DNA of 5,623 nucleotides from Alphaproteobacteria bacterium UBA2723 (GTDB taxonomy: Bacteria > Pseudomonadota > Alphaproteobacteria > RF32 > CAG-239). This document shows, piece by piece, positions 1-5,541 of this stretch. The stretch covers positions 1 to 5,623 of the forward strand of contig DEKL01000101.1 in the NCBI GenBank assembly GCA_002353835.1, given 5' to 3'. The translations under genes and the position numbers were made by a program. Under the pieces are notes generated by a model. The model ran no database searches. It was not told where the DNA came from and was given only the letters and a program-made list of their open reading frames with translations. Numbering within the stretch: position 1 is the stretch's first letter; every line of letters starts with the position of its first letter.

Positions 1-1
1 A

Positions 2-541
2 CGTTACGGTTATGCTTATTTGGCTGTGACCAGAGCGGTGATGGACGGGCATTTTAATCCGCTTAAGCCGGAGATTAAAAAGACGGGAATTGCGGTGTTG
101 ACCGGTGGGCGGTATCGTATTTCTAAAGGCATTTCTTTATTACAGCAGGGCAAAGGGGATCGGTTACTGATTTCCGGGGTGATGGATGAGGTTACCTTAA
201 AAGATATTGCTAAGCGTGAAGATGTGCGCCTTTTTGACGGCTATGAAAAGAAAGTGGATTTAGGTTATAAAGCGCGGACAACGGTCGGTAATGCCAAAGA
301 GATTAAAGAGTGGGCTGTTAAAAACGGTTATAAGCATATTACCGTTGTGACCTCGTTTTACCATATTCCGCGGAGTAAAGCAGAATTAAAGCGCGTGATG
401 CCGGATATTTCTTTTGATTTTGAAGCGGTCAGCTCCGGTTATGTGTTGCCGCAATGGTGGAAACATTGGGGGAGTTTCTTCTTTTTGGCGGCAGAATATT
501 GTAAATATTTGGCGGTGAAATTGCAGTATATGTTTGAGTGA
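2..541 (+). CDS. DUF218 (YdcF/SanA-like) envelope protein, 5' end missing
   Basis: The reading frame is open from the left edge, so the gene is partial. A TTG at 20 could serve as a start but has no convincing ribosome binding site, and family members usually begin with a membrane anchor that would lie further left. Numbering from that TTG, the visible part shows the DUF218 core: IAVLTGG (24-30), a Gly-rich R..KG...LL..G segment, LLISGV (49-54), then the alphaproteobacterial-type ARTTVGNAKE (85-94) and VVTSFYHIPRS (109-119). DUF218 proteins are small, usually membrane-anchored proteins with a Rossmann-like fold. SanA affects envelope permeability, but the biochemical role of most members is unknown. 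The stop lies 21 bases before plsC, so the two are probably co-transcribed. From memory, ftsE-ftsX-DUF218-plsC is a recurrent alphaproteobacterial order, which predicts ftsX just outside the window. The family call is firm; the function is not. Confidence 0.87.
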   Translation, partial: RYGYAYLAVTRAVMDGHFNPLKPEIKKTGIAVLTGGRYRISKGISLLQQGKGDRLLISGVMDEVTLKDIAKREDVRLFDGYEKKVDLGYKARTTVGNAKEIKEWAVKNGYKHITVVTSFYHIPRSKAELKRVMPDISFDFEAVSSGYVLPQWWKHWGSFFFLAAEYCKYLAVKLQYMFE

Positions 542-562
542 GAATTTTAAGAAAGGACTTTG

Positions 563-1288
563 ATGATGGGATATAAAATTTATGTGTTTGTGCGCTCGTT
601 GATTGCGAATTTGTGGTTTTATCCGGCGCAGGCCGTCGGGTTTACAATCGTTATTCTTATCGGGTTGTTTAATCGTAAAGCCGGTGTGGCGGCATGGGAT
701 AAGTTTTTACATCCGATTATTTGGCAGACGATGCTCAAACTTTCCGGCATTAAAATTGTGGTTAAAGGGCAGGAATACGTCAAGCCGGGGTATATCTTTG
801 CATCCAAACATGAATCGGCTTTTGAAACCTATGCTTATACTGCGATTATTCCGAACTCGGTGTTTATCTTAAAAAAAGAATTGACTTATGTTCCGCTTTT
901 CGGCTGGGGACAGGCGGCTTACGGTATGATACCGGTGGACCGTGGTGCCGGCGCAAAGGCAATGAAAGGAATGGCTAAGATGGCTAAAAAGCGTGCTAAT
1001 GACGGGCGGAAAATCATCATCTTTCCGGAAGGTACGCGTTGTAAACACGGTGAAGTTAAAGGCTATAAGTCAGGGATTGTGTTCTTAGCGCATGAGCTTG
1101 ATATGCCGGTTGTGCCTGTGGCCTTAAATTCCGGTCTTCTTTGGGCTAAAGGGGCTTTTATTCATAAACCGGGGACGGTTACTTTTGAATTTATGCCGCC
1201 GATGAACCTTGCCGACTATAAAAATAAAAATGAGTTTATGGATGCGCTTCAGGAAAAAATTGAAAGCAAATGTAAGGAATTGGGGTAA
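563..1288 (+). CDS. plsC: 1-acyl-sn-glycerol-3-phosphate acyltransferase (PlsC family)
   Basis: This is probably the enzyme that acylates lysophosphatidic acid at sn-2 to give phosphatidic acid at the inner membrane, the second acylation of phospholipid synthesis. The 241 residues fit the family. A hydrophobic segment at about 16-36 should anchor it. The acyltransferase blocks appear in order: H83-ESAF-E88 (block I), IPVDRG with Arg127 (block II), FPEGTR at 154-159 (block III, phosphate binding) and PVVPVALNSG at 182-191 (block IV). Block I reads H-x4-E rather than the textbook H-x4-D. Glu should support the same charge relay, and I recall this variant in other proteobacterial members. ATG at 563 is preferred because AGGA at 554-557 lies 5 bases upstream; TTG 560 is too close and ATG 566 is an alternative. 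It is probably the second gene of an operon with the DUF218 gene. A related lysophospholipid or ornithine-lipid acyltransferase cannot be excluded. Confidence 0.9.
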   Translation: MMGYKIYVFVRSLIANLWFYPAQAVGFTIVILIGLFNRKAGVAAWDKFLHPIIWQTMLKLSGIKIVVKGQEYVKPGYIFASKHESAFETYAYTAIIPNSVFILKKELTYVPLFGWGQAAYGMIPVDRGAGAKAMKGMAKMAKKRANDGRKIIIFPEGTRCKHGEVKGYKSGIVFLAHELDMPVVPVALNSGLLWAKGAFIHKPGTVTFEFMPPMNLADYKNKNEFMDALQEKIESKCKELG

Positions 1289-1299
1289 GGGTTATCGGA

Positions 1300-1320
1300 A
1301 TCCTGAAACGAGTTCAGGAT
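1300..1320. repeat. Short palindrome, probably a dispersed intergenic repeat
   Basis: Perfect 8-base arms ATCCTGAA (1300-1307) and TTCAGGAT (1313-1320) flank a 5-base loop ACGAG, beginning 12 bases after the plsC stop. No T-run follows, so it is not a canonical rho-independent terminator. The sequence resembles a CCTGAAAC-rAGTTCAGG palindrome that I recall as very abundant between genes of many alphaproteobacteria. That link is from memory and not tested here. It may stabilise the 3' end of the plsC transcript. Confidence 0.6.
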
Positions 1321-1348
1321 GACGCGAGGTATGTTGATGAAAAAAAAA

Positions 1349-1485
1349 GCGCCTTGCAGTCATTTTTGTATTTTCCGAACGGAAAACAAAAATGACTTTT
1401 ATACAAGGCAAGGCGCCAAACGGCCTAACGGCCGTCGCCTATGCGGCGGGCAGACCTGTGCGGTCGGCAGGGCGACTTGTCGCCC
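1349..1485 (+). repeat. Multi-hairpin 137-base intergenic element, copy 1
   Basis: An outer stem GCGCCTTGC (1349-1357) pairs with GCAAGGCGC (1408-1416) and encloses a long inner hairpin. Inside it, 1358-1368 pair with 1387-1397, a 2-base bulge follows, then 1371-1376 pair with 1381-1386 around loop GAAC. Four further hairpins follow: ACGGCC/GGCCGT (1420-1435), CGCC/GGCG (1436-1448), GACC/GGTC (1453-1465) and GGGCGA-CTTG-TCGCCC (1470-1485). A second copy of identical length and layout is at 3146-3282. The last 78 bases align without gaps at about 51 identities by my count, while the enclosed hairpins are essentially unrelated in sequence. The element ends 9 bases before the hemW ribosome binding site, so it would lie in the hemW leader if transcription crosses the gap. 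A 9-base A-run (1340-1348) precedes it. I do not recognise the family. The plus strand was assigned only because both copies face that way. Confidence 0.85.
1358..1400 (+). terminator. Possible weak terminator: inner hairpin of element copy 1
   Basis: The inner hairpin has 11 + 6 bp with a 2-base bulge and a 4-base loop, and is followed by only four T (1397-1400) before the sequence becomes mixed. It could partly terminate the DUF218-plsC operon upstream, but the short U-tract makes this weak. On the minus strand the outer stem would be followed by nine T (1348 down to 1340), a better terminator shape, yet no minus-strand gene lies nearby to use it. Confidence 0.3.
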
Positions 1486-1506
1486 GTTTAATATGAGGAG
1501 TTCATG

Positions 1507-2604
1507 ATGCAAAACAAACCGCTTGCTGTCTATGTTCATTTTCCATACTGCAAAAGCCGCTGTCCGTATTGCGACTTTTTTCGTGCGCTTAAACCGAAAA
1601 ACGACGACGAAACAATACTTCTTGACCGCTATAAACAAGATATTCGCTATTTTGCAGACCTTCTCGGCGAACGCTTGGTTACCTCAATCTTTTTCGGTGG
1701 CGGGACACCATCTCTTTTATCTGCCGATGCCGTGCGCCAAATCTTAGATGAAATCTCACGCGCTTTTGTCGTTTCCGCTGATGCCGAAATCTCCTTGGAG
1801 GCAAACCCCAATACCTTTGATCGCGATAAATTTGTTTCTTTTCATGATGCCGGTATTAACCGCCTTTCTTTAGGCGTACAAGCGCTTAACTCAGATGATT
1901 TGAAATTCTTAGGTCGTACCCACTCGCTTGATGATGCCTTAACGGCGATGGAATTGGTCGTCAATACTTTTGAAAAATCTTCCGTTGACCTGATTTATGC
2001 ACGCCCTAATCAAAATTTTTATTCTTGGCAAAATGAAATTGATACCGCGCTTTCTTTTGGGCTTAAACATATCTCTCTTTACCAACTGACCATTGAGGAG
2101 GGAACTGTTTTTTATAAGAAAAATGTTGCCCCGCTTGATGAGGAAAATGCGGCAAATCTCTATGAGCAAACAGTTTCTTATTTACGTTCACGAGGATTTT
2201 CTCGCTACGAGGTTTCAAATTTTGCGGCATCACCCGCAGATGAAAGCAGACATAACCTCGTTTATTGGCAAGGCGGCGATTATATCGGTATCGGTCAAGG
2301 CGCACACGGGCGGTTTCTTCATGACGGGAAAATATTTGCCTCGGTTGACGGTAAAATTGCTGAAACATTACCGCCTTTAGAACGTGCGGAAGAATTACTC
2401 ATTATGGGGCTTCGCATTAAGTCCGGCATTAACTTTGAGCGCTTTTTTCAGGCTTCCGGTATTCACTTTTTTGATTTTGTCAATAATTTGGCAATAAAAA
2501 AGCTTGCTAAATTAAATTTATTGTGTTATGATGACGCCAATGTTTGGCTGACAGATAAAGGTTTCTTGCTTTTAGATAAAGTTATTTTGGAACTTGTCAG
2601 TTAG
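1507..2604 (+). CDS. hemW: HemW-type radical SAM protein (heme chaperone; formerly annotated as coproporphyrinogen III oxidase-like)
   Basis: HemW is a cytoplasmic radical-SAM-family heme-binding protein thought to deliver heme to acceptor proteins. It is distinct from the true anaerobic coproporphyrinogen oxidase HemN. The [4Fe-4S] motif is C15-KSR-C19-PY-C22, followed by DF rather than the extra Cys of HemN, which favours HemW. Other family marks are FFGGGTPSLL, SLEANP, GINRLSLGVQALN, the alphaproteobacterial-looking DLIYARPNQ, HISLYQLTIEEGT, and RHNLVYWQGGDYIGIGQGAHG. The C-terminal HemN-type domain ends normally, and 365 residues fits the family. ATG 1507 is preferred because AGGAG (1496-1500) is 6 bases upstream; the adjacent ATG at 1504 is only 3 bases away. 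The leader contains multi-hairpin element copy 1. The lipoprotein gene follows after 28 bases and may share the transcript. No nearby gene suggests a specific heme client. Confidence 0.93.
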   Translation: MQNKPLAVYVHFPYCKSRCPYCDFFRALKPKNDDETILLDRYKQDIRYFADLLGERLVTSIFFGGGTPSLLSADAVRQILDEISRAFVVSADAEISLEANPNTFDRDKFVSFHDAGINRLSLGVQALNSDDLKFLGRTHSLDDALTAMELVVNTFEKSSVDLIYARPNQNFYSWQNEIDTALSFGLKHISLYQLTIEEGTVFYKKNVAPLDEENAANLYEQTVSYLRSRGFSRYEVSNFAASPADESRHNLVYWQGGDYIGIGQGAHGRFLHDGKIFASVDGKIAETLPPLERAEELLIMGLRIKSGINFERFFQASGIHFFDFVNNLAIKKLAKLNLLCYDDANVWLTDKGFLLLDKVILELVS

Positions 2605-2632
2605 AAGTTGAACACTTTTTAGGAGATTTTTA

Positions 2633-3040
2633 ATGCGTTTTACTGTTTTAGCTGTTGTTTGTATGTTACTTGCCGGTTGTTGTTCTGAATGCCAGAAGAA
2701 CAGAGCTCGTCATAGCGAGGCTTATTATGTACCGACCATGATTGAACAAGATTATCAGCCGGTTAAGACCGGAGAGGTTTTCCATGTTGCCGGTTTTGAT
2801 GTTAAACAGGCTCAACAGATGCGCGCTTTCTTTGATGAGTTTGAAGAGCCGATGCACGCTAAATATGTCGGTAATGATAATGTTGAGTGGACATATTATG
2901 TGGACTATGATGCGGCACATGATAAAGGGCGTATCATTCGTTATTGCGAGTTAGATAACTACCAACCGCACAGCCTTTGCGCTATGAAAGTTACTTTCCA
3001 CATGACCTATGTTTCTAACGCAACATCTAATTGTCGCTAA
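2633..3040 (+). CDS. Small predicted lipoprotein, family not recognised
   Basis: This 135-residue protein begins with a short signal peptide: Arg2, a hydrophobic stretch from 3 to 13, then the lipobox LAGC with Cys16 as the expected lipidated residue. The next residue is Cys17 and not Asp, so transport to the outer membrane is likely if a Lol system is present. Cys20 adds to a CCxxC cluster just after the cleavage site, and three more Cys lie near the C-terminus (around CELD, SLCAM and the penultimate residue). The body is soluble and rich in Tyr, Asp and aromatic residues, with a stretch around VEWTYYVDYD that loosely recalls small beta-rich envelope lipoproteins. I cannot assign a family. 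AGGAG at 2621-2625, 7 bases before the ATG, supports the start. The gene lies 28 bases after hemW, probably on the same transcript, and a clear terminator (3072-3102) closes it. Confidence 0.85.
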   Translation: MRFTVLAVVCMLLAGCCSECQKNRARHSEAYYVPTMIEQDYQPVKTGEVFHVAGFDVKQAQQMRAFFDEFEEPMHAKYVGNDNVEWTYYVDYDAAHDKGRIIRYCELDNYQPHSLCAMKVTFHMTYVSNATSNCR

Positions 3041-3071
3041 TATAGGCTAAGCTTAAAGTATTTTAATAATG

Positions 3072-3102
3072 AGGGGGTGGTGTTTGCCACTCTCTTTTTT
3101 TT
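3072..3102 (+). terminator. Rho-independent terminator after the lipoprotein gene
   Basis: Bases 3072-3080 pair with 3087-3095 in a 9 bp stem that includes two G-T pairs, around loop TGTTTG. Eight T run from 3095 to 3102, the first of them shared with the stem. It starts 31 bases after the lipoprotein stop and points in the same direction, so it should end the hemW-lipoprotein transcript. Confidence 0.8.
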
Positions 3103-3145
3103 GTGTGCAACTTTTTGCGGTTGGTTGTTTGATGTATAAAACGGG

Positions 3146-3282
3146 GCGCCTTGCAAATAATTTTAGCCCCCATAATGAGGGCTGAAATTATTTTTTTAAG
3201 CTATGCAAGGCGCTGAACGACCTTTCGGTCGTCGCCTGCACGGCGAGTGTCGCTGCGCGCGAAGCGGCAGGACTTGTCCTGC
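3146..3282 (+). repeat. Multi-hairpin 137-base intergenic element, copy 2
   Basis: The outer stem GCGCCTTGCA (3146-3155) pairs with TGCAAGGCGC (3204-3213) and encloses a 14 bp inner hairpin (3156-3192). Then come ACGACC/GGTCGT (3217-3232), CGCC/GGCG (3233-3245), CGCT/AGCG (3251-3266) and GCAGGA-CTTG-TCCTGC (3267-3282). Counted from the element start, outer stem, hairpins 2, 3 and 5 fall at exactly the same offsets as in copy 1 (59, 71, 87 and 121 bases). Hairpin 2 has a paired G-C to A-T change relative to copy 1, and hairpin 5 has different arms but the same length and CTTG loop. The element starts 43 bases beyond a terminator and ends 4 bases from the malQ stop codon, so on the minus strand it forms the malQ 3' untranslated region. 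The family is not recognised. Confidence 0.85.
3156..3197 (+). terminator. Terminator-like inner hairpin of element copy 2
   Basis: Bases 3156-3169 pair with 3179-3192 in a 14 bp stem with one G-T pair and a GC-rich top (AGCCC/GGGCT) around a 9-base loop, followed by T through 3197. The shape is that of a good plus-strand rho-independent terminator, second in tandem after the one at 3072-3102. It would protect malQ from read-through of the convergent operon, or end an RNA initiated between the two. Confidence 0.6.
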
Positions 3283-3286
3283 ACCT

Positions 3287-5422
3287 TTACGGACGGTGCT
3301 TCTTTATTTCGGCTAACGTCTCCCTAAACTCGTTTGAGTTTGTAATATCTTCTACCCGCTTTGTCAGCTTTAATCGCCAATTCGGATACTCATCAATCGT
3401 CCCTGGGGCATTATCCAATTTCTTTTGCTTGTATATATCGCATAATCTGACAAAATATAACGCACTGTTGGTTTTGGCACCATACGCATTGACGGATTTG
3501 CCCAAATCTTCAGGTATCTTATCGCCTTTGTCCGCGCTTTCTTCCATCTCTCTCTCTAATTCTTGAGGCAAAATATCTTCGTTCTTAAACGCTTTTATCA
3601 TATTTTCCCGATCTTTTCTTCTCGTATCTAAATTGCTTTGATACTGCTCATAGTTAACATATAAGCCGCAACCCTTAAATACTTCTATATCCTCATTCGC
3701 CCAGAAACCTTTTGAGGTTGCCTGATCATGCGTTGATGACTGCGCTAAGGACATATACATATATTCTTTCGGGGCGATAAAACTGCCGTCTTTGTTCTTC
3801 TGTCTGAAAAAGACTTTATATGATAATAAACCGTGCTCGGCCATATACTCTCTAAACCCTTCCGGCACCGTTCCCAAATCTTCGCCTATCAACAAACATT
3901 TGGCGCGGTTGCTCTCTATGGCTAAAATTGCGGTCAAGGCCTTAATGTCATAGTAAACATACGCCCCTTGTACCACCGGAATATTGGCGGTGAAATATAC
4001 CCAGAATAATCTTCTTAACCCCATGGCATGATCAATTCTTAAAGCTCCGGCATAACTCATGCTCTCTCTGGCTAATCTGATAAACGGCGCATAATGTTGC
4101 TTGTTTAATTCTAACGGATGGTACGGCGTAAAGCCCCAGCTTTGTCCTCTCGGACGCATCGGATCTGCCGGCGCCCCGACACCGGTTTCTAATACATAAG
4201 CTTCTTTGTTTTCCCATACCTCGGCACCGTTTGAAGCCGCACCAATCGGCATATCGGCATACAAACCTATCTTCATGCCTAAATCTTTGGCAAGCTTTTG
4301 TACCGATTTAACCTCTATATCGCCCAACCAATGACAATAGGCAAAGAAATCAACCCGCTTGCGATTGTTATCATAAAAACTTCTGGTGGCGGAAGAATTG
4401 ATATCCTCCGTACCGTCATGCCAGAAACGCCAAAATTGTTCGCCGCGATGCGCTTCCAACAAACATTCAAATAAACATAAATTGGTAAGCTCGTCGCCTT
4501 TTTCATCTTTATATTGCTTGAAAGCACGTTGACGTTCCGGATTGTTCTCTCTTAAAAATTGCTCAAACATTAAACCTAACAAACGCAATTTTAAATGAAG
4601 CGCGGCGGCATATAACACGTTTTCAGAATCATTTAGTCGTCTTATCTCATTTTTAAATTCAGCCGTGTTCATTAAATTTATGACTTCCGGCGAATTGTTG
4701 AAATCCGGCTCGCTTCGTAAATCTAAATAAGCGTAGTTGATAAACAACCGGCTTAATGAGCGATAGGGCGAAACATCTCCTTTTAAGATGTTAAACAACG
4801 GCGAGGGAAGGGTATAAGGGCTCATCACACCTAAGGGGTTAATGCCCACCGCATCACCGCCGTTTTCTGCGGTTATTTTAACCAGTTCTTTTAAATCTCC
4901 GAAATCACCGATACCTAAACTGTTTTCGGAACGGAGAGCATATAACATTAAAGATACGCCGTATAAATGTTCTTTGTTTTTAATAAATTCCGGTTGGTAA
5001 CACATGACCGGGGCATAGATTAAAAGCGAATCCTGTTCAAGCTCGTTTTCTTTATAAACTTTTAATTGATAATAGCCGTGTTTTAATTGGGTTGTGATTT
5101 TGATATCTTGCTTATTTTCTGCTGTTGTTTCCCATACGATATTATTGGTTTCGTCTATTAATTTTAGGCTGTATTTGCCGTTACCGTTAAAGGGAAGTAT
5201 TACTTCTTCATTATCATAAAAAGCGAGGGAATCCGGCAGGAGGGGTGTCTTTTCCAACACTTGTTTGGATAAAATCATGTCCATTTCAGAGGCAGCGGGA
5301 ATCTTCATGGCATTTAAGAAGAAGAGTCTGACGTCATCCGATGTATCGTGTTTTTGTCCAGTTTTGTCAATGTAAGACGAGGATATACCGGCTAATTCTG
5401 CTAACTCTCTTAAGGTATTCAT
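3287..5422 (-). CDS. malQ: 4-alpha-glucanotransferase (amylomaltase, GH77)
   Basis: MalQ transfers alpha-1,4-glucan segments between maltodextrins and releases glucose in the cytoplasm, during maltodextrin use or glycogen turnover. The 711 residues match the long enterobacterial-type MalQ with an N-terminal extension before the catalytic barrel. Visible GH77 marks are RSENSLGIGDFGDL (164-177), GAPADP plus GQSWG (417-430), LRIDHAMGL with nucleophile Asp464, LIGEDLGTVP with acid/base Glu514, and SSTHDQAT with the third catalytic Asp566. The spacing is as expected for the family and nothing is missing. The start at 5422 is chosen because GGAG (5431-5434 on the complement) lies 8 bases upstream and the family N-terminus MNTLRELAELAGI begins there; the in-frame TTG at 5473 would place the coding region over the promoter. 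No glycogen or maltose transport genes are in the window. It converges on the lipoprotein gene and shares a control region with the gene beginning at 5542. Confidence 0.95.
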   Translation of the reverse strand: MNTLRELAELAGISSSYIDKTGQKHDTSDDVRLFFLNAMKIPAASEMDMILSKQVLEKTPLLPDSLAFYDNEEVILPFNGNGKYSLKLIDETNNIVWETTAENKQDIKITTQLKHGYYQLKVYKENELEQDSLLIYAPVMCYQPEFIKNKEHLYGVSLMLYALRSENSLGIGDFGDLKELVKITAENGGDAVGINPLGVMSPYTLPSPLFNILKGDVSPYRSLSRLFINYAYLDLRSEPDFNNSPEVINLMNTAEFKNEIRRLNDSENVLYAAALHLKLRLLGLMFEQFLRENNPERQRAFKQYKDEKGDELTNLCLFECLLEAHRGEQFWRFWHDGTEDINSSATRSFYDNNRKRVDFFAYCHWLGDIEVKSVQKLAKDLGMKIGLYADMPIGAASNGAEVWENKEAYVLETGVGAPADPMRPRGQSWGFTPYHPLELNKQHYAPFIRLARESMSYAGALRIDHAMGLRRLFWVYFTANIPVVQGAYVYYDIKALTAILAIESNRAKCLLIGEDLGTVPEGFREYMAEHGLLSYKVFFRQKNKDGSFIAPKEYMYMSLAQSSTHDQATSKGFWANEDIEVFKGCGLYVNYEQYQSNLDTRRKDRENMIKAFKNEDILPQELEREMEESADKGDKIPEDLGKSVNAYGAKTNSALYFVRLCDIYKQKKLDNAPGTIDEYPNWRLKLTKRVEDITNSNEFRETLAEIKKHRP

Positions 5423-5457
5423 TTGCTTTTCTCCGTATTTTTTACATTCATAAATCT

Positions 5458-5486
5458 TATATAAAATTGTCAAAAATATTTGACAA
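5458..5486 (-). promoter_or_regulatory. Possible malQ promoter
   Basis: Reading the minus strand, TTGTCA (5486-5481) and TATATA (5463-5458) are separated by 17 bases, giving a plausible sigma-70-type promoter ending about 35 bases before the malQ start. An alternative pairs the perfect TTGACA (5473-5468) with TATGAA (5452-5447) at a short 15-base spacing. The area is so AT-rich that chance matches are likely, and only the general location is reasonably sure. Confidence 0.4.
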
Positions 5487-5487
5487 T
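5466..5487. promoter_or_regulatory. 22-base palindrome between divergent genes, candidate operator
   Basis: Perfect 9-base arms ATTGTCAAA (5466-5474) and TTTGACAAT (5479-5487) surround a 4-base AATA centre, midway between malQ and the gene at 5542. Each arm contains TTGACA reading outward, so a dimeric regulator bound here would cover the -35 regions of promoters on both strands. Nine T follow (5489-5497), so it also resembles a plus-strand terminator. That reading is less likely because the stem is AT-rich and no plus-strand gene lies upstream. The regulator is not identifiable. Confidence 0.6.
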
Positions 5488-5507
5488 ATTTTTTTTTGTA
5501 TTATATA
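5480..5507 (+). promoter_or_regulatory. Likely promoter of the gene starting at 5542
   Basis: A perfect -35 TTGACA (5480-5485) lies 16 bases before TATATA (5502-5507), which would place the transcript start near 5514 and leave a short leader of about 28 bases. The -35 lies in the right arm of the 22-base palindrome, suggesting repression by whatever binds it. A consensus TATAAT at 5514-5519 has no -35 at suitable spacing. Confidence 0.55.
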
Positions 5508-5541
5508 CAGCCTTATAATAACAATAATAAGGATTTTAGCT

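Noticed and set aside
1423..1429. GCCTAAC in copy 1 matches the start of an integron attC site (RYYYAAC).
   Set aside because: There is no matching GTTRRRY partner at a suitable distance, copy 2 lacks the heptamer, and no integrase or cassette array is present. The match lies within hairpin 2 and is best seen as chance.
1319..1507. 62-codon plus-strand open frame across the plsC-hemW gap.
   Set aside because: It is mostly made of the hairpin element, has no protein-like composition or recognised domain, and its first ATG has no good ribosome binding site. It is kept only as a weak hypothesis in the findings.
1399..1638. 79-codon minus-strand open frame over copy 1 and the 5' end of hemW.
   Set aside because: It is antisense to the well-supported hemW N-terminus, including its iron-sulfur motif, and shows no family signature.
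1507..2604. Annotation as oxygen-independent coproporphyrinogen III oxidase (HemN).
   Set aside because: The residue after the CxxxCxxC motif and the 365-residue length fit HemW; the extra HemN cysteine is absent.
3203..3316. 37-codon plus-strand open frame through copy 2 into the malQ 3' end.
   Set aside because: It has no ribosome binding site, lies within the structured element and is antisense to malQ.
5423..5473. Extended malQ start at the TTG at 5473, adding 17 residues.
   Set aside because: The ATG at 5422 has a well-spaced GGAG and begins with the usual family N-terminus, while the extension runs over the probable promoter and palindrome.
5466..5497. Palindrome plus nine T read as a rho-independent terminator.
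   Set aside because: The stem is AT-rich, no plus-strand gene lies upstream to be terminated, and the location between divergent starts fits an operator/promoter better.
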